This document shows, one piece after another, positions 24,335-34,353 of a stretch of DNA of 64,000 nt (its first letter is position 1; the number at the start of each line of letters is the position of its first letter). The DNA comes from Girardinichthys multiradiatus. Taxonomy: Eukaryota; Chordata; Actinopteri; Cyprinodontiformes; Goodeidae. The stretch lies in the NCBI RefSeq assembly GCF_021462225.1, contig NC_061817.1, forward strand, positions 6,917,327 through 6,981,326. The letters are read 5' to 3'. The position numbers and the translations under genes are program-made. A model generated the notes under the pieces. That model worked only from the letters and a program-made list of their open reading frames with translations, searched no databases and was not told the origin of the DNA.

Positions 24335-25591
24335 CAGGGGTTGGACAATGAAACTGAAACACCTGGTTTTAGACCACAATAATTTATTAGTATGGTGTAG
24401 GGCCTCCTTTTGCGGCCAATACAGCGTCAATTCATCTCGGGAATGACATATACAAGTCCTGCACAGTGGTCAGAGGGATTTTAAGCCATTCTTCTTGCAG
24501 GATAGTGGCCAGGTCACTACGTGATACTGGTGGAGGAAAACGTTTCCTGACTCGCTCCTCCAAAACACCCCAAAGTGGCTCATTAATATTTAGATCTGGT
24601 GACTGTGCAGGCCATGGAAGATGTTCAACTTCACTTTCATGTTCATCAAACCAATCTTTCACCAGTCTTGCTGTGTGTATTGGTGCATTGTCATCCTGAT
24701 ACACGGCACCGCCTTCAGGATACAATGTTTGAACCATTGGATGCACATGGTCCTCAACAATGGTTCGGTAGTCCTTGGCAGTGACGCGCCCATCTAGCAC
24801 AAGTATTAGGCCAAGGGAATGCCATGATATGGCAGCCCAAACCATCACTGATCCACTCCTATGCTTCACTCTGGGCATGCAACAGTCTGGGTGCTTCTTT
24901 GGGGCTTCTCGACACCGTAACTCTCCCGGATGTGGAGAAAACAGTAAAGGTGGACTCATCAGAGAACAATACATGTTTCACATTGTCCACAGCCCAAGAT
25001 TTGCGCTCCTTGCACCATTGAAACCGACGTTTGGCATTGGCATGAGTGACCAAAGGTTTGGCTATAGCAGCCCGGCCGTGTATATTGACCCTGTGGAGCT
25101 CCCGATGGACAGTTCTGGTGGAAACAGGAGAGTTGAGGTGCACATTAATTCTGCCGTGATTTGGGCAGCCGTGGTTTTATGTTTTTTGGATACAATCTGG
25201 GTTAGCACCCGAACATCCCTTTCAGACAGCTTCCTCTTGCGTCCACAGTTAATCCTGTTGGATGTGGTTCATCCTTCTTGGTGGTATGCTGACATTACCC
25301 TGGATACCGTGGCTCTTGATACATCACAAAGACTTGCTGTCTTGGTCACAGATTCGCCAGCAAGACGTGCACCAACAATTTGTCCTCTTTTGAACTCTGG
25401 TATGTCACCAATAATGTTGTGTGCATTTCAATATTTTGAGCAAAACTGTGCTCTTACCCTGCTAATTGAACCTTCACACTCTGCTCTTACTGGTGCAATG
25501 AGCAATCAATGAAGACTGGCTACCAGGCTGGTCCAACTTAGCCATGAAACCTCCCACACTAAAATGACAGGTGTTTCAGTTTCAACCCCTG
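24335..25591 (-). mobile_element. Tc1-like transposon, family A, copy 2
   Basis: Left end caggggttggacaatgaaac after TA (24333-24334). The right end is its inverse with about 7 bp lost (cagtttcaacccctg). 1257 bp. Same family as 907-2807, opposite orientation. Upstream lies an (AAAT)n run at 24293-24330. Confidence 0.92.
24387..25412 (-). pseudogene. Tc1 family A transposase copy 2, broken
   Basis: Same protein as copy 1, keeping LFSDESTF, YQDDNAPIHTA and SPDLNINEPLW with all three catalytic acids. It is inactivated by a start codon changed to ATT at 25410-25412, a deletion of about 5 bp near 24893 that splits the frame, and an in-frame TGA where copy 1 has CAA (near 24440). Trp is intact where copy 1 has its TAG, so the two copies decayed independently. 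Confidence 0.9.
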
Positions 25592-25597
25592 TGTATA

Positions 25598-27207
25598 CAG
25601 GTCCTTCTCAAAAAATTAGCATATTGTGATAAAGTTCATTATTTTCCATAACGTCATGATGAAAATTTAACATTCATATATTTTAGATTCATTGCACACT
25701 AACTGAAATATTTCAGGTCTTTTATTGTCTTAATACGGATGATTTTGGCATACAGCTCATGAAAACCCAAAATTCCTATCTCACAAAATTAGCATATCAT
25801 TAAAAGGGTCTCTAAACGAGCTATGAACCTAATCATCTGAATCAATGAGTTAACTCTAAACACCTGCAAAAGATTCCTGAGGCCTTTAAAACTCCCAGCC
25901 TGGTTCATCACTCAAAACCCCAATCATGGATAAGACTGCCGACCTGACTGCTGTCCAGAAGGCCACTATTGACACCCTCAAGCAAGAGGGTAAGACACAG
26001 AAAGACATTTCTGAACGAATAGGCTGTTCCCAGAGTGCTGTATCAAGGCCCCTCAGTGGGAAGTCTGTGGGAAGGAAAAAGTGTGGCAGAAAACGCTGCA
26101 CAACGAGAAGAGGTGACCGGACCCTGAGGAAGATTGTGGAGAAGGGCCGATTCCAGACCTTGGGGGACCTGCGGAAGCAGTGGACTGAGTCTGGAGTAGA
26201 AACATCCAGAGCCACCGTGCACAGGCGTGTGCAGGAAATGGGCTACAGGTGCCGCATTCCCCAGGTCAAGCCTCTTTTGAACCAGAAACAGCGGCAGAAG
26301 CGCCTGACCTGGGCTACAGAGAAGCAGCACTGGACTGTTGCTCAGTGGTCCAAAGTACTTTTTTCGGATGAAAGCAAATTCTGCATGTCATTCGGAAATC
26401 AAGGTGCCAGAGTCTGGAGGAAGACTGGGGAGAAGGAAATGCCAAAATGCCAGAAGTCCAGTGTCAAGTATCCACAGTCAGTGATGGTCTGGGGTGCTGT
26501 GTCAGCTGCTGGTGTTGGTCCATTGTGTTTTATCAAGGGCAGGGTCAATGCAGCTAGCTATCAGGAGATTTTGGAGCACTTCATGCTTCCATCTGCTGAA
26601 AAGCTTTATGGAGATGAAGATTTCATTTTTCAGCATGACCTGGCACCTGCTCACAGTGCCAAAACCACTGGTAAATGGTTTACTGACCATGGTATCACTG
26701 TGCTCAATTGGCCTGCCAACTCTCCTGACCTGAACCCCATACAGAATCTGTGGCATATTGTGAAGAGAACGTTGAGAGACTCAAGACCCAACACTCTGGA
26801 TGAGCTAAAGGCCGCTATCGAAGCATCCTGGGCCTCCATAAGACCTCAGCAGTGCCACAGGCTGATTGCCTCCATGCCACGCCGCATTGAAGCAGTCATT
26901 TCTGCAAAAGGATTCCCGACCAAGTATTGAGTGCATAACTGTACATGATTATTGGAAGGTTGACGTTTTTTGTATTAAAAACACTTTTCTTTTATTGGTC
27001 GGATGAAATATGCTAATTTTGTGAGATAGTAATTTTGGGTTTTCATGAGCTGTCTGCCAAAATCATCTGTATTAAGACAATAAAAGACCTGAAATATTTC
27101 AGTTAGTGTGCAATGAATCTAAAATATATGAATGTTAAATTTTCATCATTACATTATAGAAAATAATGAACTTTATCACAATATGCTAATTTTTTGAGAA
27201 GGACCTG
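25598..27207 (+). mobile_element. Tc1-like transposon, family B, copy 1, nearly intact
   Basis: 1610 bp with terminal inverted repeats of about 200 bp, starting caggtccttctcaaaaaatt and flanked by TA on both sides (25596-25597, 27208-27209). Each repeat holds two related direct repeats (ctcaaaaaattagcatattg near the tip and ctcacaaaattagcatatca inside), the IR/DR layout of this Tc1 subgroup. Confidence 0.95.
25926..26930 (+). CDS. Tc1 transposase, full-length frame, catalytic Glu replaced by Gln
   Basis: 334 codons, ATG to TGA, no breaks. N-terminal DNA-binding half: helix-turn-helix with KDISERIGCSQSAVSR (about residues 34-49), then a GRKKCGRKR basic/GRPR-like linker and a second helical domain to about residue 120. 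The catalytic half has Asp in LFSDESKF (about 151) and Asp in FQHDLAPAHSA (about 239). The expected Glu 34 residues later reads Gln: SPDLNPIQNLWHI, while copy 2 has SPDLNPIENLWDI. In DDE transposases that Glu binds the metal, so this protein should bind transposon ends but not cut. The start is preceded by about 330 bp of inverted repeat and leader with no internal promoter I can define. Confidence 0.93.
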   Translation: MDKTADLTAVQKATIDTLKQEGKTQKDISERIGCSQSAVSRPLSGKSVGRKKCGRKRCTTRRGDRTLRKIVEKGRFQTLGDLRKQWTESGVETSRATVHRRVQEMGYRCRIPQVKPLLNQKQRQKRLTWATEKQHWTVAQWSKVLFSDESKFCMSFGNQGARVWRKTGEKEMPKCQKSSVKYPQSVMVWGAVSAAGVGPLCFIKGRVNAASYQEILEHFMLPSAEKLYGDEDFIFQHDLAPAHSAKTTGKWFTDHGITVLNWPANSPDLNPIQNLWHIVKRTLRDSRPNTLDELKAAIEASWASIRPQQCHRLIASMPRRIEAVISAKGFPTKY

Positions 27208-27219
27208 TATATATATATA

Positions 27220-28825
27220 CAGGTCCTTCTCAAAAAATTAGCATATTGTGATAAAGTTCATTATTTTCTATAATGTAATGATGAAAATTTAACATTCATA
27301 TATTTTAGATTCATTGCACACTAACTGAAATATTTCAGGTCTTTTATTGTCTTAATACGGATGATTTTGGCATACAGCACATGAAAACCCAAAATTCCTA
27401 TCTCACAAAATTAGCATATCATTAAAAGGGTCTCTAAACGAGCTATGAACCTAATCATCTGAATCAACGAGTTAACTCTAAACACCTGCAAAAGATTCCT
27501 GAGGCCTTTAAAACTCCCAGCCTGGTTCATCACTCAAAACCCCAACCATGGGTAAGACTGCCGACCTGACTGCTGTCCAGAAGGCCACTATTGACACCCT
27601 CAAGCAAGAGGGTAAGACACAGAAAGACATTTCTGAACGAATAGGCTGTTCCCAGAGTGCTGTATCAAGGCACCTCAGTAGGAAGTCTGTGGGAAGGAAA
27701 AAGTGTGGCAGAAAACGCTGCACAACGAGAAGAGGTGACCGGACCCTGAGGAAGATTGTGGAGAAGGGCCGATTCCAGACCTTGGGGGACCTGCGGAAGC
27801 AGTGGACTGAGTCTGGAGTAGAAACATCCAGAGCCACCGTGCACAGGCGTGTGCAGGAAATGGGCTACAGGTGCCGCATTCCTCAGGTCAAGCCACTTTA
27901 GAACCAGAAACAGCAGCAGAAGCGCCTGACCTGGGCTACAGAGAAACAGCACTGGACTGTTGCTCAGTGGTCCAAAGTACTTTTTTCGGATGAAAGCAAA
28001 TTCTGCATGTCCTTCGGAAATCAAGGTGCCAGAGTCTGGAGGAAGACTGGGGAGAAGGAAATGCCAAAATGCCAGAAGTCCAGTGTCAAGTACCCACAGT
28101 CAGTGATGGTCTGGTTGCCGTGTCAGCTGCTGGTGTTGGTCCACTGTGTTTTATCAAGGGCAGGGTCAATGCAGCTAGCTATCAGGAGATTTTGGAGCAC
28201 TTCATGCTTCCATCTGCTGAAAAGCTTTATGGAGATGAAGATTTCATTTTTCAGCACGACCTGGCACCTGCTCACAGTGCCAAAACCACTGGTAAATGGT
28301 TTACTGACCATGGTATCACTGTGCTCAATTGGCCTGCCAACTCTCCTGACCTGAACCCCATAGAGAATCTGTGGGATATTGTGAAGAGGACGTTGAGAGA
28401 CTCAAGACCCAACACTCTGGATGAGCTAAAGGCCGCTATCGAAGCATCCTTGGCCTCCATAAGACCTAAGCAGTGCCACAGGCTGATTGCCTCCATGCCA
28501 CGCCGCATTGAAGCAGTCATTTCTGCAAATGGCTTCCCGACCAAGTATTGAGTGCATAACTGTACATGATTATTTGAAGGTTGACGTTTTTTGTATTAAA
28601 AACACTTTTCTTTTATTGGTCGGATGAAATATGCTAATTTTGTGAGATAGGAATTTTGGGTTTTCTTGAGCTGTATGCCAAAATCATCCGTATTAAGACA
28701 ATAAAAGACCTGAAATATTTCATTTAGTGTGCAATGAATCTAAAATATATGAATGTTAAATTTTCATCATTACATTATGGAAAATAATGAACTTTATCAC
28801 AATATGCTAATATTTTGAGAAGGAC

Positions 28826-28828
<3 letters not shown>
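27220..28828 (+). mobile_element. Tc1-like transposon, family B, copy 2
   Basis: 1609 bp, same ends and same orientation as copy 1 and separated from it by only 12 bp of alternating TA. Ends in aggacctg at 28828 followed by a long TA run. About 97 percent alike to copy 1 by eye. Confidence 0.95.
27548..28551 (+). pseudogene. Tc1 family B transposase copy 2, broken
   Basis: Same protein as in copy 1 with all three catalytic acids (LFSDESKF, FQHDLAPAHSA, SPDLNPIENLW). Broken by TAG at 27899-27901 (copy 1 has TTG) and by a 1-bp deletion near 28115. Its defects are complementary to those of copy 1, where the frame is open but Glu is lost. Confidence 0.93.

Positions 28829-28870
<42 letters not shown>
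28829..28870. repeat. (TA)n microsatellite
   Basis: About 21 TA units directly after the Tc1 right end. Tc1 elements insert at TA, so the run may be both target and product of repeated insertion. Confidence 0.97.
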
Positions 28871-28871
<1 letters not shown>

Positions 28872-28873
<2 letters not shown>

Positions 28874-29037
28874 TTGAACTGTTCACGCGTCATTATGCTG
28901 ACAAACTTTATGGAGATGTTAAATTCATATGCCATCAGCCCACATTAACTAATGTGCCTATACGTGGTTTCTTGTCCATATTATCACTGTGCTTGATTTG
29001 CCAGTAAACTTGACGGGATTGTCTATATGAGGATAAT
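28872..29037 (+). mobile_element. Tc1 relic, left piece (gypsy inserted after it)
   Basis: Decayed transposase DNA: gacaaactttatggagatgt and atcactgtgcttgatttgcc follow the catalytic region of family B-like Tc1 elements. It stops at ataat, where the gypsy LTR begins. The next bases of the transposase resume after the gypsy at 34354. Confidence 0.72.
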
Positions 29038-29357
29038 TGTCAGGATCTGGGTTTGTGTTTTTGTGCTTGCTACATGTGCTCATTCTCAGGTGGTGTTGGA
29101 GCTCTCAGGTGTGCTGAGTGACAGGTGCGACTTATTCCACCGATTGCCAGGAAGAGTACTTAAGCAGGAGGCTGCCAGCACTTCAATGCGAGAGTGTTTT
29201 GCCACAGTGCTCATCCATTCTCTTCACTTCTCTACTTACAGTGAGATATTTCGTCCATACCGTTCCTGACTATATCTTCAATGAACAATCTTTATTTTAC
29301 TTCCTCCTCCTGAGTGTTCTCTGTATGTGGGTCTGAGCTATTTTGAACATATTGACA
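29038..29357 (+). repeat. gypsy copy 2 5' LTR, internally deleted
   Basis: 320 bp from tgtcaggatctgggtttgtg to aacatattgaca. Compared with the 3' LTR it lacks the 411 bp at 33796-34206; the joint is gccacagtg followed directly by ctcatccattc. Confidence 0.85.
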
Positions 29358-29375
29358 GAACACTCTCGCCAACAA

Positions 29376-30363
29376 GACCCAGCAGAAGCACTCAGGAGGA
29401 CTCTCTCTGAACAGGATAACCAGATCCAGTTTCATGATTCCTCTCTTCATTCCCTTACAGAACAGCAACGTCAAACCAACCAACAGATAGAACACATCGC
29501 CACCATGTTACAACGCTAAGTACTTCATCCACCACTCCTCCAGATGGTGCTTCTGCGTTTCCGGAATCCTTTCAGTCACCCCATTTTTGTGACATCACAT
29601 CCCATAGTCTGGAGAAATTCTCTGAGGTATGAAATTCTGAGGGTTTTTTGCTTCAGTGTTCTTTGGTGTTTAACCGGTCCCCCCACTCTTTTCCTCATGA
29701 TAATGTAAAGATATCATATGTAATTGGATTACTGACCAGCAAAGCTTTGCAGTGGGCTGAAGCCCGTTTCCCTGATTGCAGGGAGTTTAGTTTTACTTTT
29801 GATGACTTCGTTAAAGAATTTAGAAAAACCTTTTCACCTGTATTAGATAAATCTAGTGCTGGCCGACGTTTAAAGGCCTTAAAACAACATCACAGACCCA
29901 TTACTGAGTTTTCTATTGAATTCCGTACATTGGCAGCTAAATCTGGCTGGAATAATGAGGCTCTAAAAACTACATTTTTGCACGCCTTAGACGATCCTCT
30001 AAAGGATGAATTTACCAGGGTAGAGGAGCCTCCTACTTTAGATGAGGTTATTTCATTAGCAACCAGGATAGATAACAGAATAAGAGAAAGAAGAAGAGCC
30101 CGAGCAGAAAGGTCATATTTTCACCCCCAGTTAAGGAGTAATTCTCCATCTCTTGTCAAGGCCTCATCACAACAATCAGCTACCAAACCCAAGCCCGTGC
30201 TTTTAGGAGGAACCCGCTTATCTTTTGAAGAAAGACAAAGTTTGAAGAAAGACAAAGACGAAGAGTTTCTAGGCAGTGTTTTTACTGTGGTTCCGCAGAT
30301 CATTTCGTAGCAACCTGTCCTGCCTGCCCTGGGCCGTTAAAAGACAGGGTCCACCGGCTTTGA
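29376..30363 (+). pseudogene. gypsy copy 2 gag, frameshifted
   Basis: N-terminal part at 29376-29519 (LRRTLSEQDNQI, TNQQIEHIATML) has lost its ATG and ends in TAA. The capsid part at 29648-30240 includes SKALQWAEARFPDC and EFSIEFRTLAAKSGWNNEAL. A 17-bp tandem duplication (30224-30240 and 30241-30257) then shifts the frame just before the zinc knuckle CFYCGSADHFVATC, which is present in another frame up to TGA at 30361. It would form the RNA-packaging particle if intact. Confidence 0.88.
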
Positions 30364-30369
30364 AGGGGG

Positions 30370-30897
30370 CGTTGGTAGACCAAGCTCAGAATAGTAAAGC
30401 CCCCATATTCAGCTTACCTGCGACTCTTTTAGTGGGTCAGCGTACATTGACTGTATCTGCACTTATAGACTCTGGCTGCGAACAGAATCTCATAGATCTG
30501 GATTTGGTAAACCAGCCAGGAATAGAAGTGGAGTCCCTTGAATGACCAGTTTTAGCTTTAGACGGAAAGAGACTACAACAGATAACACAACGAACCAAGC
30601 CAGTGGAACTACTGTTATCTGGCAATCATAGGGAAGAAACATAATTTTTTGTATTTCAAGGTTCTCTGGTTTTAGGATTGCCCTGGTTACGACAACATAA
30701 CCCACATCTAGACTGGTCAAGGGGTCGTATAGAGTCCTGGTCCGCTAACTGCCATTCATCTGGTCTAAGATCAGTGTTCACACCAAATCTACCCCCACAG
30801 GCTAGCAGTGAGGACAAAGGAATCGCTTTGACTCATGTACCTCAAGAATACCATGACCTGAAGGGAGTGTTTAGCAAAAATAAGGCTCTATCGTTAA
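30370..30897 (+). pseudogene. gypsy copy 2 protease region
   Basis: Aspartic protease core VSALIDSGCEQNLIDLD near 30450, broken by TGA at 30543-30545 and a frame change before LPWLRQHNPHLDWSRG (30681). The frame runs to [13 protein letters not shown] and is cut by the insert at 30898. Confidence 0.85.
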
Positions 30898-31054
30898 TGT
30901 TAGGTATTAATTAGTCAACTCAGAGGCAAGAACGATACAGTGTCAGTTTTACTTGCAACAAGGGTAGCTCACACTCTGCAGTGCAGACTACAAAGTGTTG
31001 GCACCCCTCTCTCTTTATTTATACATGCTGGTTCACACACAGTTCAACAAAGAT

Positions 31055-31131
<77 letters not shown>

Positions 31132-31300
31132 CAGAAAGGTTAGGTTCATGTGTCTTGATTTTAAACAGAGAGGGAGTGGGGACCTGGTACGAGCAGAATT
31201 CACTCGTCTCCCCCATATCCCTTTTTGTGGCATGTAGGAGGGAAAAGCACTTAGAGCAGACATGAGTGATAAACAATACAAAAGTTTTCAAACCCTAACA
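30898..31300. mobile_element. 403-bp insert with TGTTAGG...CCTAACA ends, likely solo LTR
   Basis: Interrupts the gypsy protease-RT frame: copy 1 reads straight through this point. Inverted ends tgttagg and cctaaca, flanked by tta on both sides. On the minus strand it holds tataaataaag, a combined TATA/poly(A)-like motif. Contains a 74-bp (TG)n run. No coding sequence. A small solo LTR is the best fit; a MITE with a TTA or TA target is the alternative. Confidence 0.6.
31057..31130. repeat. (TG)n microsatellite
   Basis: 74 bp of TG with one phase break (gg at 31080-31081), inside the 403-bp insert. Alternating purine-pyrimidine, able to form Z-DNA and likely polymorphic in length. Confidence 0.97.
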
Positions 31301-32686
31301 ATTACCTTCTCACAGACCCTATGATTGAGTAATTAACCTTCTCCCCGGCGCACCTTTGCCCTCTAGCAGACTCTACAACATTTCACGTCCTGAGCAGAAA
31401 TCAATGGAAGACTATATCAATGATTCCTTATCTGCAGGTATTATTTGTCCTTCCTCATCACCACTAGGGACGGGTTTCTTTTTTGTAGGGAAGAAGGGTG
31501 GTTCATTGCGTCCCTGTATAGACTATAGAGGTTTAAATCAGATCACCATTAAGAATAAGTAACCACTTCCCCTCATCGCTTCTGCTTTTGAACCCGTTTA
31601 TGGTGCCACGTTTTTTTTCTAAATTAGATCTTTGTAACGCTTACCACTTGTTCAGGATCCGCCAGGGGGATGAGTGGAAGACGGCCTTTAAAACGCCATT
31701 GGGTCATTTTGAGAATTTGGTCATGCCTTTTGGACTGTGTAATGCTCCTGCGGTTTTTCAAGCTTTGGTCAACGATGTTCTCAGGGATTTTTTGTAACAT
31801 TTTCGTCTTCGTATATTTAGATGATATTCTGATTTACTCTAAGAATATGGAGGAGCATCGCAAACACGTTCGCCAAGTTCTTCAACGTCTCCTGGAGAAC
31901 CACCTGTTCGTAAAAGCCGAGAAGTGTGAGTTTCACCAGTCATCAGTCACCTTCCTGGGCTACATCTTTGAGGGTGGACAGGTACGTTCTGATCCAAAGA
32001 AAATAAGAGCTGTACTAGAATGGCCGGTGCCGGAGTCACGCAAATCTTTGCAGCATTTTTTGGGATTCGCCAATTTTTACAGACGTTTCATCAAGGACTA
32101 TAGTCTCATTGCTGCACCTCTAACAGCTCTAACTCCTTCTAAGATCTCCTTTTCCTGGTCATCTGAAGCCGAAGCAGCTTTTTGTATCCTTAAGGAGAAG
32201 TTATTTCGCGCCCCCATCTTGGTCCATCCGGATTCTGCAAGACAATTCATCCTGGAAGTCGACGCATCGGACATCGGGGTTGGAGCAGTGCTGTCGCAAA
32301 ACTCTGAAGATGGAAAACTTCATCCCTGTGCTTTCTTTGATCGCAGGTTCAGCAATACAGAGAGGAACTACGACGTGGGTGACAGAGAACTCCTGGGGAT
32401 AAAGTTGGCCCTTGAGGAGTGGCGCCACTGGCTTGAGGGGGCCAAACATCCCATTCAAGTCTGGACTGATCACAAGAATTTGGCCTACCTACAGTCAGCC
32501 AAAAGGCTAAACCCACGTCAGTCTCGCTGGTCCTTATTTTTCTCTCGTTTCGACTTATGTATTTCTTTCAGGCCGGGACCTAAGAATACTAAGCCTGATG
32601 CCCTCTCCAGACAATTTGCCACAGACGATTTGGTGAGGGAACCTGCACCCATCATACCGCCCAGTTTGAACGGTTGGGGCGCATAG
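31301..32686 (+). pseudogene. gypsy copy 2 reverse transcriptase and RNase H
   Basis: RT motifs in order: [72 protein letters not shown], the catalytic YLDD (near 31818), then thumb and connection ([12 protein letters not shown]). RNase H follows with Asp in [16 protein letters not shown], Glu in [14 protein letters not shown] and Asp in [11 protein letters not shown]. Breaks: TAA at 31560, and a frameshift in a T run near 31790 just before the YLDD block. From 31800 to TAG at 32684 the frame is open. Confidence 0.9.
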
Positions 32687-32702
32687 ATGGGAAATTGAGG
32701 AC

Positions 32703-33691
32703 ATGGTATTAAAGGCTCAACAACAGAAGCCCGATCCTGGCAATAGGCCACCTAACTGTATCTACGTCCCATCTACAGTACGAGCTCGATTAATTAACTG
32801 GCTGCACACAGCAAGGCTTTCGGCTCATCCAGGTGTTAGTAGAACTATCGCATTGGTTCAAAGGAGGTTTTGGTGGCCAACATTACATAAAGATGTGAAG
32901 GAATTTGTTCAGTCTTGTGCTACTTGTGCTAGGAATAAGTCTTGTAACCAGCCCCCTGCAGGTGTTCTCCAACTTCTAAGCATCCCAAGTCATCCCTGGT
33001 TTCACATAGCTTTGGATTTTGTTACTGGTCTTCCCCTCTCTTCTGGTATGACAACTATTCTCACTATTGTAGACCGTTTTTCTAAAGTCTGCCATCTCAT
33101 CCCTCTCAGAAAACTTCCTTCAGCCCTTCAGACCGCCAAACTCATCACTAAACAAGTATTTCGTCTTCATGGAATTCCACAGGACATTTTGTCTGACCGA
33201 GGTCCACAGTCTAATGATCAGACCGAAAGATTAAATCAGCAGCTAGAATAAACCCTACAATGTCTCACGTCCACTAACCCTTCTGACTGGTGCGCATATC
33301 TACCTTGGGTAGAGTATGCTTTAAATTCTCACATCTCCTCTGCCACTGGACGTTCGCCTTTTGAGGCCTCACTGGGCTATCAGCCACCTTTGGTTGCTGC
33401 TGATGAAAGAGAAATCACTGTCATCCGTCCGCTGCAAGACCATTTGGAACTCAACTGTCCAGAGCCTCAATCGCACTGCAGATCAAAACAAGCGTATTGC
33501 TGACCGCAGACCTGGACAAAAGGTTTGGTTGTCGGCACGTGATGTGCCCCTTAAATCCATGTCTAGAAAGCTTTCGCCTCGTTTAATTGGTCCCTATGAG
33601 ATTGAGACGGTAATTAGTCCATCTGCTGTTCATCTTTGCCTTCCAGCAAGTCTGGGTATCCATTCCACATTCCATGTTTCCCAGATAAAGC
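32703..33691 (+). pseudogene. gypsy copy 2 integrase, core deleted
   Basis: His-His-Cys-Cys zinc domain (LHTARLSAHPG ... CATCARNK), first Asp in HIALDFVTGLP, second Asp in ILSDRGPQ. The frame then jumps straight to SNDQTERLNQQLE, which in the family follows about 35 residues later, so the catalytic core is missing a piece. TAA at 33249-33251. A C-terminal part in another frame ends [11 protein letters not shown] and runs directly into LTR sequence at 33692. Confidence 0.88.
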
Positions 33692-34353
33692 CAGGTGTGC
33701 TGGGTGACAGGTGCGACTTATTCCACTGATTGCCAGGAGGAGTACTTAAGCAGGAGGCTGCCAGCACTTCAATGCGAGAGTGTTTTGCCACAGTGATTTT
33801 GAAAGCCTAAGCTTTGGATCTATGTTGCTGAGTTTTCTGGACTACGTTTCTGAAAGTTACTCTGGATGATCAAGCCTGTCTTTGTTCTGAGGATTCCTAT
33901 CCTGTGATCTACCTTCATTTGGATTCGTATCAAGCTGGCAGCTTCATGTCCTCTTCGTCTCCTGAGCCAAGCCACAAGTGAACCCTGTCCACCCTCTAAC
34001 GTAAGCCACCGCACATCGAACTTGTTTACTGTGACCTGAGCTCCACAGAACAGCACCAAGTGAACTCTCTACGGATATACCTGCTTAAGACCTGGATCCT
34101 GAATCTCATTCCCCCTGGCGACCTGACCATCATAACTCAGTAAGCCGATCTCAGTATCAAAGTAACTATTTGCTCTTAGTTTCGTTTTTTCCCTCCGTTA
34201 CCCGTGCTCATCCATTCTCTTCACTTCTCTCCTTACAGTGAGATATTTCGTCCATTCCGTTCCTGACTATATCTTCAATGAACAATCTTTATTTTACTTC
34301 CTCCTTCTGAGTGTTCTCTGTATGTGGATCTGAGCTATTCGAACATAATGACA
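33692..34353 (+). repeat. gypsy copy 2 3' LTR, 5' end missing
   Basis: 662 bp matching the 5' LTR from its base 69 onward (caggtgtgctgggtgacagg); its first 68 bp, the polypurine tract and the end of pol are deleted. Holds the 411 bp lacking from the 5' LTR. Ends cataatgaca. Confidence 0.85.

Larger units (their letters stand above)
29038..34353 (+). mobile_element. Ty3/gypsy retrotransposon copy 2
   Basis: Starts TGTCAGG and ends TGACA, flanked by ataat/ataag. Order: 5' LTR, gag, protease, RT, RNase H, integrase, 3' LTR, the Ty3/gypsy (Metaviridae) order. Total 5316 bp including a later 403-bp insert. All genes carry breaks. It is inserted in a Tc1 relic. Confidence 0.92.

Noticed and set aside
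24775..25512. 245-codon open frame on the plus strand
   Set aside because: It is the antisense of the Tc1 transposase pseudogene at 24387-25412; the minus-strand reading has the catalytic motifs.
29118..29336. Small open frame in the gypsy 5' LTR
   Set aside because: It lies wholly within LTR promoter and leader sequence, and its counterpart in the 3' LTR is not open.
31033..31291. Frames rich in Cys-Val or Thr-His repeats
   Set aside because: These are translations of the (TG)n microsatellite.
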